From Chitinophagaceae bacterium (GTDB taxonomy: Bacteria > Bacteroidota > Bacteroidia > Chitinophagales > Chitinophagaceae), in the NCBI GenBank assembly GCA_947371755.1, contig CANBQT010000002.1, forward strand, positions 62,001 through 126,000: 64,000 nt of DNA, read 5' to 3'. The translations under genes were made by a program, and so were the position numbers. The notes under the pieces are model-generated. The model was given only the letters and a program-made list of their open reading frames with translations. It did not search any database and had not been told where the DNA came from. This document shows positions 9,298-19,182 of the stretch, one piece after another; position 1 is the stretch's first letter; each line of letters starts with the position of its first letter.

Positions 9298-9633
9298 ATG
9301 AGTCAAACAATGCAATCAGTGGTATTAAATGCCAGCAAGGCAGCTTTAAAAGTTGATTTTATTCATACTAAAAAAGCAGCACTGATTTTACGTTCCATTA
9401 ACCACAAGCTTCGTCAGCAGATCATTAAATTACTTGATGAGCAGCAAAAAATGACTGTTACCGAGATTTACGTGAAATTGCGTTTAGAGCAATCTGTGGC
9501 TTCACAACACTTGGCTATCTTAAGAAGAGCGGGAATTGTAGCTACTTCAAGGGATGGCAAATTCATCTATTATTCAGTAAACTATGCACGCTTAGCTGAA
9601 GTAGTTGCATTCGTTGAAACATTGGTAGGCTAA
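9298..9633 (+). CDS. ArsR-family winged-helix transcriptional regulator
   Basis: 111 residues. The HTH is visible as MTVTEIYVKLRLEQSVASQHLAILRRAGIV (residues about 50-80), followed by the beta-wing TSRDGKFIYYSVN. There is no cysteine anywhere in the protein, so neither the arsenic/cadmium site (ELCVC) nor the redox cysteine pair of BigR/SqrR-type persulfide sensors can be present. It lies 100 bp upstream of the persulfide dioxygenase-rhodanese gene on the same strand and is the obvious candidate regulator of it; the inducing signal is unknown. Confidence 0.9.
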   Translation: MSQTMQSVVLNASKAALKVDFIHTKKAALILRSINHKLRQQIIKLLDEQQKMTVTEIYVKLRLEQSVASQHLAILRRAGIVATSRDGKFIYYSVNYARLAEVVAFVETLVG

Positions 9634-9733
9634 TTTCTACTTTTTACCCCTATTTACTTTACTTAGCAAGTCTTTCTAGCCATTTCTATTGGTGGCTTGA
9701 AGCTTGCTATTATCTTTGCTTAAAATAAAATAA

Positions 9734-11152
9734 ATGTTTGTAGAGCAATTATATACAAGCTGTTTAAGCGAGTCTGCCTATTATATTGAAAGCGAAGGTG
9801 TAGCAGCAGTGATAGATCCTCTTCGAGATATTGAAGAATATATGCATTTGGCTGAAAAAAGGAATGCCACTATCAAATATATTTTTGAAACACATTTTCA
9901 TGCTGACTTTGTGAGCGGACATCTAGACCTTGCAGCGGCTACTGGTGCAACAATCATTTATGGACCTGGTACGGTTACAAATTTACCAGTACATATTGCA
10001 AAGGATGGTGAAAGATTTGATATTGGTCAACTTCAAATTGAAGTGTTACACACACCCGGACATACTTTAGAGAGTAGTTGTTATTTATTAAAAGATGAGC
10101 AAGGAAAAGACCATGCAATCTTTACGGGAGATACTTTATTTGTAGGAGATGTTGGACGCCCAGATCTGGCACAGAAAGCAAATGAAATCACTATGGAGGA
10201 TTTAGCAGGAATGCTTTATGAAAGCCTTCAAACAAAGATCATTCCTTTGGCAGATGAAGTAATTGTATATCCTGGACATGGTGCAGGAAGTAGTTGTGGG
10301 AAAAGTTTGGGGTCAGAAACATTTAGTACTATTGGAGAGCAAAAAGCCGGAAACTACGCTTTACAACAAGCAGATAAACCTTCTTTCATAAAAGCAGTAA
10401 CGGAGGGTTTAGAAGCACCGCCTTCTTATTTTCCAATAAATGCCAAGATCAATAAAGAAGGTTATACAAATATCAATGCAGTTATTGAGAATGGGATGAA
10501 TGCCTTATCAATTGAAGCATTCAAGAATAAAATGAAGAGCGATAACACTTTCATTTTGGACACAAGAATCTCTACTGTATTTACTGAAGGATTTGTACCT
10601 GGTTCAATAAGCATTGGATTAGAAGGTAGGTTTGCTGAATGGGCAGGCAATCTTCTTCCATTCGATCAATCTATATTATTGGTAACTGAACCTGGAAAAG
10701 AAAAAGAATCCATCGTTCGATTGGCAAGAGTAGGCTTTGAAAAGTTTGAAGGATATTTATCGGGAGGTTATGCTGCATGGATTGCATCAGGTGAAAAACA
10801 TGATATGATTATTGATGTAGAGGCAGATGAGTTGGCAATGGATATTCCATTCGACTCAAACCTGGTGGTAATTGATGTACGCAAAGAAACTGAGTACGCA
10901 GAGGGACATGTAAGTGTTGCTATAAATATTCCTTTGAATGACCTCATTGATCCTGCTAGTATGGCTAACCTTGAAGACACACACAATATGTATGTGCATT
11001 GTGCCGGTGGTTATAGAAGTGTGATTGCCTTATCACTTTTAAAAAGACAAGGTTTTCATAACCTAAGAAATGTCATTGGTGGCTTTGCACAAATTAAATT
11101 ATTGGGAGATAAAATTGAGATTATAAAACCTGATCCGATAGTTGCTGAATAA
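9734..11152 (+). CDS. Persulfide dioxygenase-rhodanese fusion (MBL-fold hydrolase with two rhodanese domains)
   Basis: 472 residues. Residues 1-240 are an ETHE1-like metallo-beta-lactamase domain with the iron-binding THFHADF (His54, His56, Asp58), HTPGHTLESSC, FTGDTLF and YPGHGAG. Two rhodanese domains follow. The first (about 260-350) has no Cys in its active-site loop and should be inactive. The second (about 370-460) carries Cys423 in CAGGYRS. The family oxidises glutathione or low-molecular-weight persulfide to sulfite, and the rhodanese moves the sulfane sulfur, so the role is sulfide/persulfide detoxification in the cytoplasm. It follows an ArsR regulator and ends in a strong terminator. 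Confidence 0.88.
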   Translation: MFVEQLYTSCLSESAYYIESEGVAAVIDPLRDIEEYMHLAEKRNATIKYIFETHFHADFVSGHLDLAAATGATIIYGPGTVTNLPVHIAKDGERFDIGQLQIEVLHTPGHTLESSCYLLKDEQGKDHAIFTGDTLFVGDVGRPDLAQKANEITMEDLAGMLYESLQTKIIPLADEVIVYPGHGAGSSCGKSLGSETFSTIGEQKAGNYALQQADKPSFIKAVTEGLEAPPSYFPINAKINKEGYTNINAVIENGMNALSIEAFKNKMKSDNTFILDTRISTVFTEGFVPGSISIGLEGRFAEWAGNLLPFDQSILLVTEPGKEKESIVRLARVGFEKFEGYLSGGYAAWIASGEKHDMIIDVEADELAMDIPFDSNLVVIDVRKETEYAEGHVSVAINIPLNDLIDPASMANLEDTHNMYVHCAGGYRSVIALSLLKRQGFHNLRNVIGGFAQIKLLGDKIEIIKPDPIVAE

Positions 11153-11160
11153 AATAAAAA

Positions 11161-11190
11161 AAGGTCCGATAAATAATTATCGGACCTTTT
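11161..11190. terminator. Bidirectional intrinsic terminator
   Basis: A perfect 12-bp stem (AAGGTCCGATAA pairing with TTATCGGACCTT, 4-nt loop) is followed by T runs on the + strand and, read the other way, by T runs opposite the A tract at 11152-11162. It lies between the convergent persulfide dioxygenase and lpxL-like genes. Confidence 0.92.
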
Positions 11191-11191
11191 T

Positions 11192-12076
11192 TTATTTCAC
11201 TAATAAATGTCCATGCTTTTCCGGATCGAATTCCCATTTCCAACGACGATGACTCCAAAGATAATTTGCAGGTGTTTTTCGAACTGCTCTCTCAACATGA
11301 TCGGCAAAAATTTGAGTCAGTTTACCTGGCTCATAATTATTAGGAGTAGTTGTGATCAGTTCTAGATCAACCCTATAGTATCCACGCTTCACTTTATAAA
11401 AATGTCCAAATACAATAGCGGTATTTTTTTCTTTGGCACCCTTTTCAGGGCCTACCACGAAAGGAGTTAACCTGCCAAAGAATTTTACCCAATGGGCTTT
11501 GAATTCACTAGGCGGATTCTGATCTGCAGCCAATCCCATAGCGTAACGGTCTTCTACATAATCATTAAAATTGGTTTTAAAGTCTGAAGCAGGAATCAAT
11601 ATGGTACCATTCTTTTGACGCATTTTCAACATGATACGATCCATCACTTTATTACTTAGTGGTTGATATACACCAATGAAAGGATAGCGGCTAATCAAAC
11701 CAATATTCAGGTTGACGATTTCCCAATTAAAAAAATGACCACATTCTAATTGTATATTTTGACCACTGTCGTATAAATCATTTAACACTTCAGGATTAGC
11801 ACTAAATCTCTTTTGTAATTCTTTATTACTGATCGAAAACATTTTGATTGTTTCGAAAATCATGTCGATAAAATTGTGATAGAAATCCTTTGCAATCCTG
11901 GTTCTTTCAGCATCAGTTTTTTCCGGAAATGCAATAGCAAGATTTTTCATCACAATTGCCTTTCTATAACCGAAACCATAATATACCAATACATAAAAAG
12001 CATCTGCAATCAGAAACATGATTCGCCAGGGAATCAGAGATAAAAGATAAAAGAAGCCGTAAGTAAAATAATACAT
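11192..12076 (-). CDS. Lipid A acyltransferase family protein (LpxL/HtrB-like)
   Basis: 294 residues. An N-terminal hydrophobic anchor (residues 3-37) precedes a lysophospholipid-acyltransferase domain with the catalytic HX4E motif HFFNWE (His114, Glu119), then PLSNKVMDRIMLKMRQKNG and the late ANYLWSHRRWK that closes Bacteroidota members. The family adds secondary acyl chains to lipid A precursors at the inner face of the cytoplasmic membrane. It follows nadB by 17 bp, in a run ispG-nadB-lpxL; the acyl chain and acceptor cannot be told from sequence. Confidence 0.85.
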   Translation of the reverse strand: MYYFTYGFFYLLSLIPWRIMFLIADAFYVLVYYGFGYRKAIVMKNLAIAFPEKTDAERTRIAKDFYHNFIDMIFETIKMFSISNKELQKRFSANPEVLNDLYDSGQNIQLECGHFFNWEIVNLNIGLISRYPFIGVYQPLSNKVMDRIMLKMRQKNGTILIPASDFKTNFNDYVEDRYAMGLAADQNPPSEFKAHWVKFFGRLTPFVVGPEKGAKEKNTAIVFGHFYKVKRGYYRVDLELITTTPNNYEPGKLTQIFADHVERAVRKTPANYLWSHRRWKWEFDPEKHGHLLVK

Positions 12077-12093
12077 TGCAAATGCTTAACAAC

Positions 12094-13689
12094 TTATAAA
12101 ATGATATTCTGCAGTAAATCGCTTTTGTGTTGATGATCTGTATTGTAATGCAACCCTCTGCTTTCTTTTCTGAATTGTGCACCTTTTACAATTAAATAGC
12201 CCACTGTAATCAGATTTCTCAATTCCGAAAGTTGGGGAGACACTTTGGTAGATCGATACAACTCTTCTGTTTCTGTAAATAATAGATCTAATCTTTTCAT
12301 AGCCCTCTCCAATCGAACATCAGTTCGAACAATACCTACATAATCACTCATAATCTGAGTAAGTTCTTTCTGACTTTGCGTAATTAAAATCATTTCTCTT
12401 GGATCACTTGTACCAGTAGCTTTCCAATCTGGAATACGATATTCAAAAGAAATATCTTTTACATTTTTACAACTATCGATAAAACATCTATGCGAGAAGA
12501 CCATTGCTTCCAGTAAACTATTACTGGCTAAACGATTAGCACCGTGCAATCCTGTACTTGCGCATTCTCCACAAGCATAAAGATTCTGAATGGAGGTTCT
12601 ACCCCATTCATCGGTTTTTACCCCACCACAACTATAATGTGCGGCAGGTGCTACTGGAATCATGTGATGCATCGGGTCTATCCCAAGGCTTACACATTTC
12701 TCATAAATATTAGGAAAATGATGGACAAATTTTTCCTTATCCATGTGCTTACAATCTAAGTATACGTGTTCTGTACCAGTTCTCTTCATTTCATTATCGA
12801 TGGCACGAGCCACTATATCACGCGGAGCAAGGTCTCTTCTTTCGTCATACCTTTCCATAAAAGCCTCTCCGGATTTATTTCTTAATATTCCACCGTCACC
12901 TCTAACTGCTTCTGTAATTAGAAATGAAGGTGATACACCAGGTTCATATAAAGCGGTAGGATGGAATTGTATAAATTCCATGTTCTCGATTTTACCCTTT
13001 GCACGATAAACCATTGCAATACCGTCACCGGTTGCGATTTTCGGATTGGTAGTAGTTCTGTAAGCTTGCCCACATCCTCCAGAAGCAAGCACGGTTATTT
13101 TCGATAAAATCTTACCAATTTGATTGGTTTGCTTATTTAAAACATACACACCATAACAAGTGATATCAAGTGTTGACTTTGTAACAAGATAGCCAAGATG
13201 GTGTTGTGTAATAATATCTACTACGAAACAATGATTGATCAGTTCAATATTTGCCATAGATTCCAAACGATCCAGCAAAGCACGTTCTATTTCTTTTCCT
13301 GTAACGTCTTTATGATGGAGTATTCTATTTTCACTATGTCCGCCTTCCTTCCCTAAACTATATTTCCCCTTAGCATCCTTATCAAATTCTGCACCATAAT
13401 CAATAATCTCACGAATTCTTTCAGGCCCTTCTTTAACAACTATTTCAACAATAGATTGATCACATAATCCATCACCTGCAATTAATGTGTCTTCAATATG
13501 CTTCTCGTAACTATCATTTTTTTCATCCCAAACACCTGCAATACCGCCTTGAGCGTATTTGGTATTGGTTTCATCAGCATCAGTTTTTGTGATGATAGTG
13601 ATTTTCTTTTCAGGCATACCTTCAGCTACTTTTAACGCGAAGGTCAAACCTGCAATCCCCGAACCTATTACAAGAAAATCTGTTTCCAT
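12094..13689 (-). CDS. nadB: L-aspartate oxidase
   Basis: 531 residues, normal length. The FAD-binding Rossmann motif VIGSGIAGLTFALKVAE is at the N-terminus; KYAQGGIAGVWDEKNDSYE, FHPTALYEPGVSPSFLITEA and the flavin-closing ACGECASTGLHGANRLASNS follow as in NadB and fumarate-reductase flavoproteins. The extended C-terminal helical domain is present. It makes iminoaspartate from aspartate for NAD synthesis; nadA and nadC are not in the window. It sits 25 bp behind ispG and 17 bp before the acyltransferase, so these three are probably one transcript. Confidence 0.95.
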   Translation of the reverse strand: METDFLVIGSGIAGLTFALKVAEGMPEKKITIITKTDADETNTKYAQGGIAGVWDEKNDSYEKHIEDTLIAGDGLCDQSIVEIVVKEGPERIREIIDYGAEFDKDAKGKYSLGKEGGHSENRILHHKDVTGKEIERALLDRLESMANIELINHCFVVDIITQHHLGYLVTKSTLDITCYGVYVLNKQTNQIGKILSKITVLASGGCGQAYRTTTNPKIATGDGIAMVYRAKGKIENMEFIQFHPTALYEPGVSPSFLITEAVRGDGGILRNKSGEAFMERYDERRDLAPRDIVARAIDNEMKRTGTEHVYLDCKHMDKEKFVHHFPNIYEKCVSLGIDPMHHMIPVAPAAHYSCGGVKTDEWGRTSIQNLYACGECASTGLHGANRLASNSLLEAMVFSHRCFIDSCKNVKDISFEYRIPDWKATGTSDPREMILITQSQKELTQIMSDYVGIVRTDVRLERAMKRLDLLFTETEELYRSTKVSPQLSELRNLITVGYLIVKGAQFRKESRGLHYNTDHQHKSDLLQNIIL

Positions 13690-13714
13690 GATGAATAATT
13701 CAATTAGAAATGTT

Positions 13715-15724
13715 TTATGCTGGATCTACCCAAGCACCGCTATCTTTTAAAAGCTGAATCAATTCATTAACTGCGATACTGCTATCAATGTTTTTTTTCA
13801 TGATCTCTTTACTTTTATACAAAGTAATTTTACCTGCTCCGCTTCCTACATATCCGAAATCGGCATCTGCCATTTCACCTGGACCATTTACTATACACCC
13901 CATAATGGCAATCTTCACTCCTTTTAAATGATTCGTTACACTTCGAATACGTGCTGTAGTTTCTTGTAAATCAAAAAGTGTTCTGCCACAACTTGGACAT
14001 GAAATATATTCGGTTTTTGAGATTCTTGTTCTTGTTGCCTGAAGAATGCTAAATGCAGTATTATTACAGAACTGTTCTGCACTTAAATTATTTGAATAAT
14101 TTCTCCCTGATGCATTATTTACTATAGATGAATGATAAGAAGAAGCTGCAAGGCCTAAACAAATTCCATCTCCAAAACCATCTAAAAATAATGCACCTGT
14201 TTCAGTTGAAAAATGAATTAAGTGTTCGTCTGCAGTATTCCAATGGCTATCAGTGATTAAAACAACAGGGTTTTTAATATTTCTACTGTTCAATTCCATG
14301 AACATTCTTCTTACTGAAGGCATAGCCTGTTTATTTTTGCTGCTTAAACATAGCACTACATTTTTCTTATTGGCTATTTCGTCGAGATAAGTATAGTCGT
14401 TGATGGTAGTGGCATCCGAATAACAATCTACCATAACGAAATTCATTTCTGGGTTTTTTGTTTCAGATTCTAAGAACCCAGCAGCATCATAAATTGGAAA
14501 ATATTTTTCAGGTTCTTTCGAATCTTCTGCAGCAACCGGATAACAAATAACTTTTAAAGTTCCAGGCAAATTGAAATGCAATATTTGATGTCCGGTAAAA
14601 ATATAATCAGCAGCAGAATCAGAGATATTCCATTTATCGATGATAGGATCATAATGATACCCAATAGCTGATAAATCTGAGGCAATAATGTTTTGCATTT
14701 TACTTAGATCGGCCGCAACTATCGGAACTTGTTTGCCGCCAATATTATTAACAGCAAAACTTTCTCTTCGAGAAAAATGAAAAGGATCGTAGTTGGGTTT
14801 TTCGATTGCAGGAATTGCATTATTGGAAGGTTGCTTACCAATAGCAGTATACCTTTTTACAAGATCACGGCAAACCGGGATCTCAAATTCAGGGTCTTCC
14901 GTTAAGCTAACCCTCACAGTATCTCCAATTCCGTCTTCCAATAAAGTACCGATCCCCGCCGCACTTTTCACACGACCATCCTCACCATCGCCAGCTTCTG
15001 TTACACCTAAATGTAAAGGGTAAGATTCGCCGAACTCAGCATCCATTTGTTGAATGAGTAATCTATAAGCCTGCACCATCACCTGAGGATTAGATGCTTT
15101 CATACTCAATATGATATTATGATAGCTTTCGTCTCTTGCGATTCTCAAAAACTCCATGGCACTTTCCACCATTCCCATTGGTGTATCACCATATCTGCTC
15201 ATGATGCGATCACTTAAAGAACCATGGTTTGTTCCGATACGCATCGCTGTTCCGTATTCTCTACAAATTTTAACAAGCGGAGTAAATCGTTCACGGATAC
15301 GATCAATTTCTTCAGCGTATTCAATGTCTGTGTAATCTATTTGTTCAAATTTTTTCTTGTCGACATAATTCCCTGGATTTACACGAACTTTTTCAATAAT
15401 TCTAGCTGCAATTTCAGCAGCATTAGGTGTAAAATGGATGTCGGCAATTAATGGAGTGCTATACCCCCTCTTTCTCAACTCGTTTTTAATATTCAACAAA
15501 TTCTCTGCTTCATTTTTGCTTGGCGCAGTAATCCGCACTAACTCAGCACCTGCTTCAATACATCGAATAGTCTGTTCTACCGTGGCCATGGTGTTCATGG
15601 TATCAGTGGTAGTCATGGTCTGCAACCTTATAGGATTAAAATTCCCAAGGGAAAGATGACCTACTTTCACTTCCCTGGTGGCCAATCTTGCTATTTGTGT
15701 TAGCGAATTACAATACAATTGCAT
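13715..15724 (-). CDS. ispG: 4-hydroxy-3-methylbut-2-enyl diphosphate synthase (long, three-domain IspG)
   Basis: 669 residues, far longer than the about 370 of E. coli IspG because of a central insert (roughly residues 290-560), as in Bacteroidota, Chlamydia and plants. The TIM-barrel front contains TMTTTDTMNTMATVEQTIRC. The C-terminal domain holds the 4Fe-4S ligands Cys576 and Cys579 (CPSCGRT) and Cys610 (GCIVNGPGE, with Glu617). It catalyses reductive ring opening of MEcPP to HMBPP in the MEP isoprenoid pathway. It is first in the ispG-nadB-lpxL run; both IspG and the NadB partner NadA are iron-sulfur enzymes. Confidence 0.95.
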   Translation of the reverse strand: MQLYCNSLTQIARLATREVKVGHLSLGNFNPIRLQTMTTTDTMNTMATVEQTIRCIEAGAELVRITAPSKNEAENLLNIKNELRKRGYSTPLIADIHFTPNAAEIAARIIEKVRVNPGNYVDKKKFEQIDYTDIEYAEEIDRIRERFTPLVKICREYGTAMRIGTNHGSLSDRIMSRYGDTPMGMVESAMEFLRIARDESYHNIILSMKASNPQVMVQAYRLLIQQMDAEFGESYPLHLGVTEAGDGEDGRVKSAAGIGTLLEDGIGDTVRVSLTEDPEFEIPVCRDLVKRYTAIGKQPSNNAIPAIEKPNYDPFHFSRRESFAVNNIGGKQVPIVAADLSKMQNIIASDLSAIGYHYDPIIDKWNISDSAADYIFTGHQILHFNLPGTLKVICYPVAAEDSKEPEKYFPIYDAAGFLESETKNPEMNFVMVDCYSDATTINDYTYLDEIANKKNVVLCLSSKNKQAMPSVRRMFMELNSRNIKNPVVLITDSHWNTADEHLIHFSTETGALFLDGFGDGICLGLAASSYHSSIVNNASGRNYSNNLSAEQFCNNTAFSILQATRTRISKTEYISCPSCGRTLFDLQETTARIRSVTNHLKGVKIAIMGCIVNGPGEMADADFGYVGSGAGKITLYKSKEIMKKNIDSSIAVNELIQLLKDSGAWVDPA

Positions 15725-15780
15725 AGTAAAAATATGTGTTACAAATCTAACAGTTAATTACTAGAAAGGTTCTAAAACAA

Positions 15781-15804
15781 AGCCGGCAGTTCACACTGCC
15801 GGCT
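15781..15804 (-). terminator. Intrinsic terminator downstream of the class D beta-lactamase
   Basis: A 9-bp GC-rich stem (AGCCGGCAG with CTGCCGGCT, 6-nt loop). On the minus strand it is followed by TTGTTTT and lies 20 bp past the beta-lactamase stop codon, ahead of ispG. Confidence 0.85.
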
Positions 15805-15824
15805 AAAAAATTCATACTTCCTGT

Positions 15825-16655
15825 TTATCTTTTACCATCTAAAAAGCCCTGTTGCTTCAGAATGGATTTTAGTAGATCTAAACGAAACGACGTAATATTT
15901 GCCTCAGGCTTACCATCCATATTCATCACAAAAAAATAGGGATGTCGGTTTTCTTCCACCCAACCTACAATCCAACATAATGTTCTGCCATTTTCCAGTG
16001 TACCTGTACCTGTTTTATACGCCAATTGATAATTAGCATTTGATTCCTGGATCATCACTTTCTTAACAATCTCCTGGGTACGTTTCTGAAAGGGTAATTG
16101 GTTGAAATAGAGTTTTTTTACAAATCCCATTTCTTCATCTGCTGTAATTTTTAGGGTATTATTCAACCAAAAAACATCTACCGGAGACACAATTTTCTTA
16201 CTCCCATACTTTAAACTATCTAACCAGAATTGCATAGTATCTTTTCCAATTCTGCGTGCCACTTCCTGATAATAAGGCAAAGCTGACCTTTTAAAGGCTT
16301 CCTCCATCGTAAGGTCCTTATTCCATGATTTAGTACTATCGCCCATTGGAAATGGGCGAACCACTCCATCCCATTTAATGATCATTTTCTCATTCACAAT
16401 TCTTCCAGTTTCAATACCTATCAAAGAATTGGCAATTTTAAAAGTAGAAGCAGGTAGAAATGCAGAATCTCTAAATCGAGCGATATTGTGAATAGTGAAC
16501 TGCCCACTACCATTATCGTACAAACCAAAAGTTCCAACAACCTCTTTTTCATCAAAAAAATGTTGCAAATCCTTATCAATCTTTACATTATTGGGGGAGC
16601 AAGCAGAAAAAAGGATGATACCAGTTAGCAGAATGCCTGAAAATATCGAACGCAT
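15825..16655 (-). CDS. Class D (OXA-type) beta-lactamase, lipoprotein
   Basis: 276 residues with a lipobox (ILFSAC, Cys19), so it is probably anchored in the periplasm or outer membrane. Class D motifs are in order and at normal spacing: STFK with nucleophile Ser70 and the Lys73 that is carboxylated in this class; Ser124-Ala-Leu where most enzymes have S-x-V; Tyr150-Gly-Ser at the YGN position; FWLNNTLKI; and Lys214-Thr-Gly. The downstream GWVEENRHPYFFVMNMD matches the family's final strands. It should hydrolyse some beta-lactams, but the spectrum cannot be predicted. No mobile-element sequences flank it, so it looks intrinsic rather than acquired. Confidence 0.88.
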   Translation of the reverse strand: MRSIFSGILLTGIILFSACSPNNVKIDKDLQHFFDEKEVVGTFGLYDNGSGQFTIHNIARFRDSAFLPASTFKIANSLIGIETGRIVNEKMIIKWDGVVRPFPMGDSTKSWNKDLTMEEAFKRSALPYYQEVARRIGKDTMQFWLDSLKYGSKKIVSPVDVFWLNNTLKITADEEMGFVKKLYFNQLPFQKRTQEIVKKVMIQESNANYQLAYKTGTGTLENGRTLCWIVGWVEENRHPYFFVMNMDGKPEANITSFRLDLLKSILKQQGFLDGKR

Positions 16656-16712
16656 CGTAATGTTTTAAAGGCAAAGTTAGCCCAAAAAAGATAATTCTAC
16701 GTTCCCTTACAA

Positions 16713-19094
16713 TTATTCAACAGTTGATTTTTCCAACAAATTAGATTTAAATCGATTGTATAAAAATGATACAATCAGTAATAAAATCCCAACTGAAACA
16801 AACAATACCGTTTTACCTATAGTTCCTAATCCATCCGTATCATATAAAAACAACTTCACTAATGTAATAGAAAACATAGTGATTGCTATCACACGCAAAT
16901 GCTTTTGTTGTTTTGATATTCCCAGAACTATTAAAATCAAAGCATCAATGCTCCATAAAATACTTAAGCAATATTTACCCAATAACGGGTCATCGGTATA
17001 GACAAAGAAATAATGCAGCATTAGAAAACTACCAACAGAAAATAAAAAAACATTCAAAACTATATCGAAAATGATCCTGAGTTTCAATTTTGTTGGATAA
17101 ATGAATTTTTGAGCGATATACTTTTTTAAAGAATACAATAAGAGGAATCCAGAAACATAACTAATATATCTGATCCATGCACTAAACCCATGTTGATGAA
17201 AAGGAAGCGATTCAGATGGATGCAAAAAAGAATCTTGCAATACATTTAAATTATAACAAACTACAGTGACAAAGAAAAACAATATCCAAACAGCGAGAAT
17301 GATATTAGCCCAGCCAAGATAATAATTTCTGACTTTCTTGATATTGATGAAACCTAAAAAGGCAAAATAAATCATAGCATAAATTGACAACCATATCCCC
17401 CTAAATAAGTCAAATTCTCTTTTACTTAATGTTTCTCCATATTCTTTTCCAAGTATCCTTTTATTAGTATCAACTTTTAACTGCCATTGGTTCCAATAAT
17501 TTGAAATTTCAAGACTGCCGCTAAAATAAATGACAACTAATAGCATTACAGGCAACACATATAACAAAACCTTTTCTGATGATTTTGAAAGATTTATCGT
17601 ATTTAGTTTTGTATTTTTTTGCTGGGTATAAGTCATAAAACCCAATACAAGTATATATATGAAAGAAGTTAAAAAGAATTCATTGAAAATGGGAGTAATT
17701 TGAGCTGTTGTATGCTGTAGAAAATAATTACTGTACCCATGGTTCCAATTTCCCAGGAGACTAAAAAATGAGATGACTAAAATAGGATAACAAGCTGTTT
17801 CATAAAATTCTACTTTCTGAGTTTTTCCAATCCAGAATAGGAAGGCGCTTTCACATATCCATAATATCGTTATCCAATGGCCATGAAACTGAACTGGAAT
17901 AGTTATTGTAACAAAAGTTAAAGACAAACCAATCAATGTATAATAAAGATTTCTGTCAGATTCTTTTTGCTGGTAAACAAATGTTGCCACTAAATAATGC
18001 ATCAATGCATTTATTACAGTGAATAATCCCAGAAATGAACTATAGTTTGCTTGTCCGTTTAACAAAGTATATGTAAGCGTATAAAATATAGAGCTATTAG
18101 CAAGTAATAAAACGATATCAGCAACGGCAAAAATTTCATTTCTTAATAGCTTGTAACTGATTAGCATTAGGTAGAAGATCAGGAAGAAAATAATACCAAA
18201 TACAAACGCAATCAGAAAATCTGTTTGGGGATTATATTTTTCAAAATTCCAGGTGACAAATATCAACCAGGTAACAACGAACGAAGCGTAGTTTAAATTT
18301 TTCCAGTACTTTTTAAATGCGATTACCAGTATTCCAATATTGATGATAGCGGTATAAAGTAATAATACAAAAGCACTTCCTGATTTATCTCCTAGCAAGA
18401 ATGGAACCGCATAAGCACCCACCAATCCTATATGTGCAACAACCTCAAAATTATATTGGATAGCTGTATAAACTGCATATACTGTAAACAATAGCATCAA
18501 AACAAATGCTACTGCCTGCGGATAAAGGTGGTAAAAATCGTAGGCGGCAAAACTGATAAAATAAAATATGGCAATAGCACCGCTTGTAAGAACTGCACTA
18601 AAGGGTTTATATTTTGATTTTAATTTATAACCAAACCCCAATAAGCCAGCGCCAATTAAATATCCTAAAATGATTCTTAACAATGGACTTATCAGCCCAT
18701 GTTCAATCGAATAGTTTACACCTATGGCAACACCGATAATAGTTACAGCAATTCCAATTTTATTAATCAGGTTTTCACCAATGAACTTTTCTAAATCCCA
18801 ACTATTTTTAGGGCCACTAAAATTTTCAATTACAGGTTTTGCGTTATCCCCTTGTTGCTTTTTTTTATACGATTCAAAAATTTCAACAACATTTTGAGGT
18901 ATTTCTGTTTTTGCAGAACTAGCTTCAGCAGGAGGCAATTTGTTAGGTGGACTTGCTATTTCCACAACGCTATTTTGAATCAAGCTTAATTGATTCTTTA
19001 AAACTAATAACTCGTTTTGAAAGCTCTCTTGTTTTTGAATTAACGCATTAATTTTTGCTGAAAGCTCGGAAATCTGATCTGATGGAATAGACAT
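16713..19094 (-). CDS. DUF2339 polytopic membrane protein
   Basis: 793 residues. A short N-terminal coiled coil (residues 5-45) and a Pro/Lys-rich linker are followed by WDLEKFIGENLINKIGIAVTIIGVAIGV, the signature start of DUF2339, then about 20 closely spaced transmembrane segments to the C-terminus. The family's function is unknown; the many helices suggest a transporter or lipid/polysaccharide-handling membrane protein, which is speculation. It lies 57 bp upstream of the beta-lactamase on the same strand. Confidence 0.85.
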   Translation of the reverse strand: MSIPSDQISELSAKINALIQKQESFQNELLVLKNQLSLIQNSVVEIASPPNKLPPAEASSAKTEIPQNVVEIFESYKKKQQGDNAKPVIENFSGPKNSWDLEKFIGENLINKIGIAVTIIGVAIGVNYSIEHGLISPLLRIILGYLIGAGLLGFGYKLKSKYKPFSAVLTSGAIAIFYFISFAAYDFYHLYPQAVAFVLMLLFTVYAVYTAIQYNFEVVAHIGLVGAYAVPFLLGDKSGSAFVLLLYTAIINIGILVIAFKKYWKNLNYASFVVTWLIFVTWNFEKYNPQTDFLIAFVFGIIFFLIFYLMLISYKLLRNEIFAVADIVLLLANSSIFYTLTYTLLNGQANYSSFLGLFTVINALMHYLVATFVYQQKESDRNLYYTLIGLSLTFVTITIPVQFHGHWITILWICESAFLFWIGKTQKVEFYETACYPILVISFFSLLGNWNHGYSNYFLQHTTAQITPIFNEFFLTSFIYILVLGFMTYTQQKNTKLNTINLSKSSEKVLLYVLPVMLLVVIYFSGSLEISNYWNQWQLKVDTNKRILGKEYGETLSKREFDLFRGIWLSIYAMIYFAFLGFINIKKVRNYYLGWANIILAVWILFFFVTVVCYNLNVLQDSFLHPSESLPFHQHGFSAWIRYISYVSGFLLLYSLKKYIAQKFIYPTKLKLRIIFDIVLNVFLFSVGSFLMLHYFFVYTDDPLLGKYCLSILWSIDALILIVLGISKQQKHLRVIAITMFSITLVKLFLYDTDGLGTIGKTVLFVSVGILLLIVSFLYNRFKSNLLEKSTVE

Positions 19095-19182
19095 AAAGGA
19101 AGTATTAAATTTTTCCTTCTACAAACTCAGAAGAAAATAAATATAAAACCTCCTCTAATTTATAACTAAATATTAATATCTA

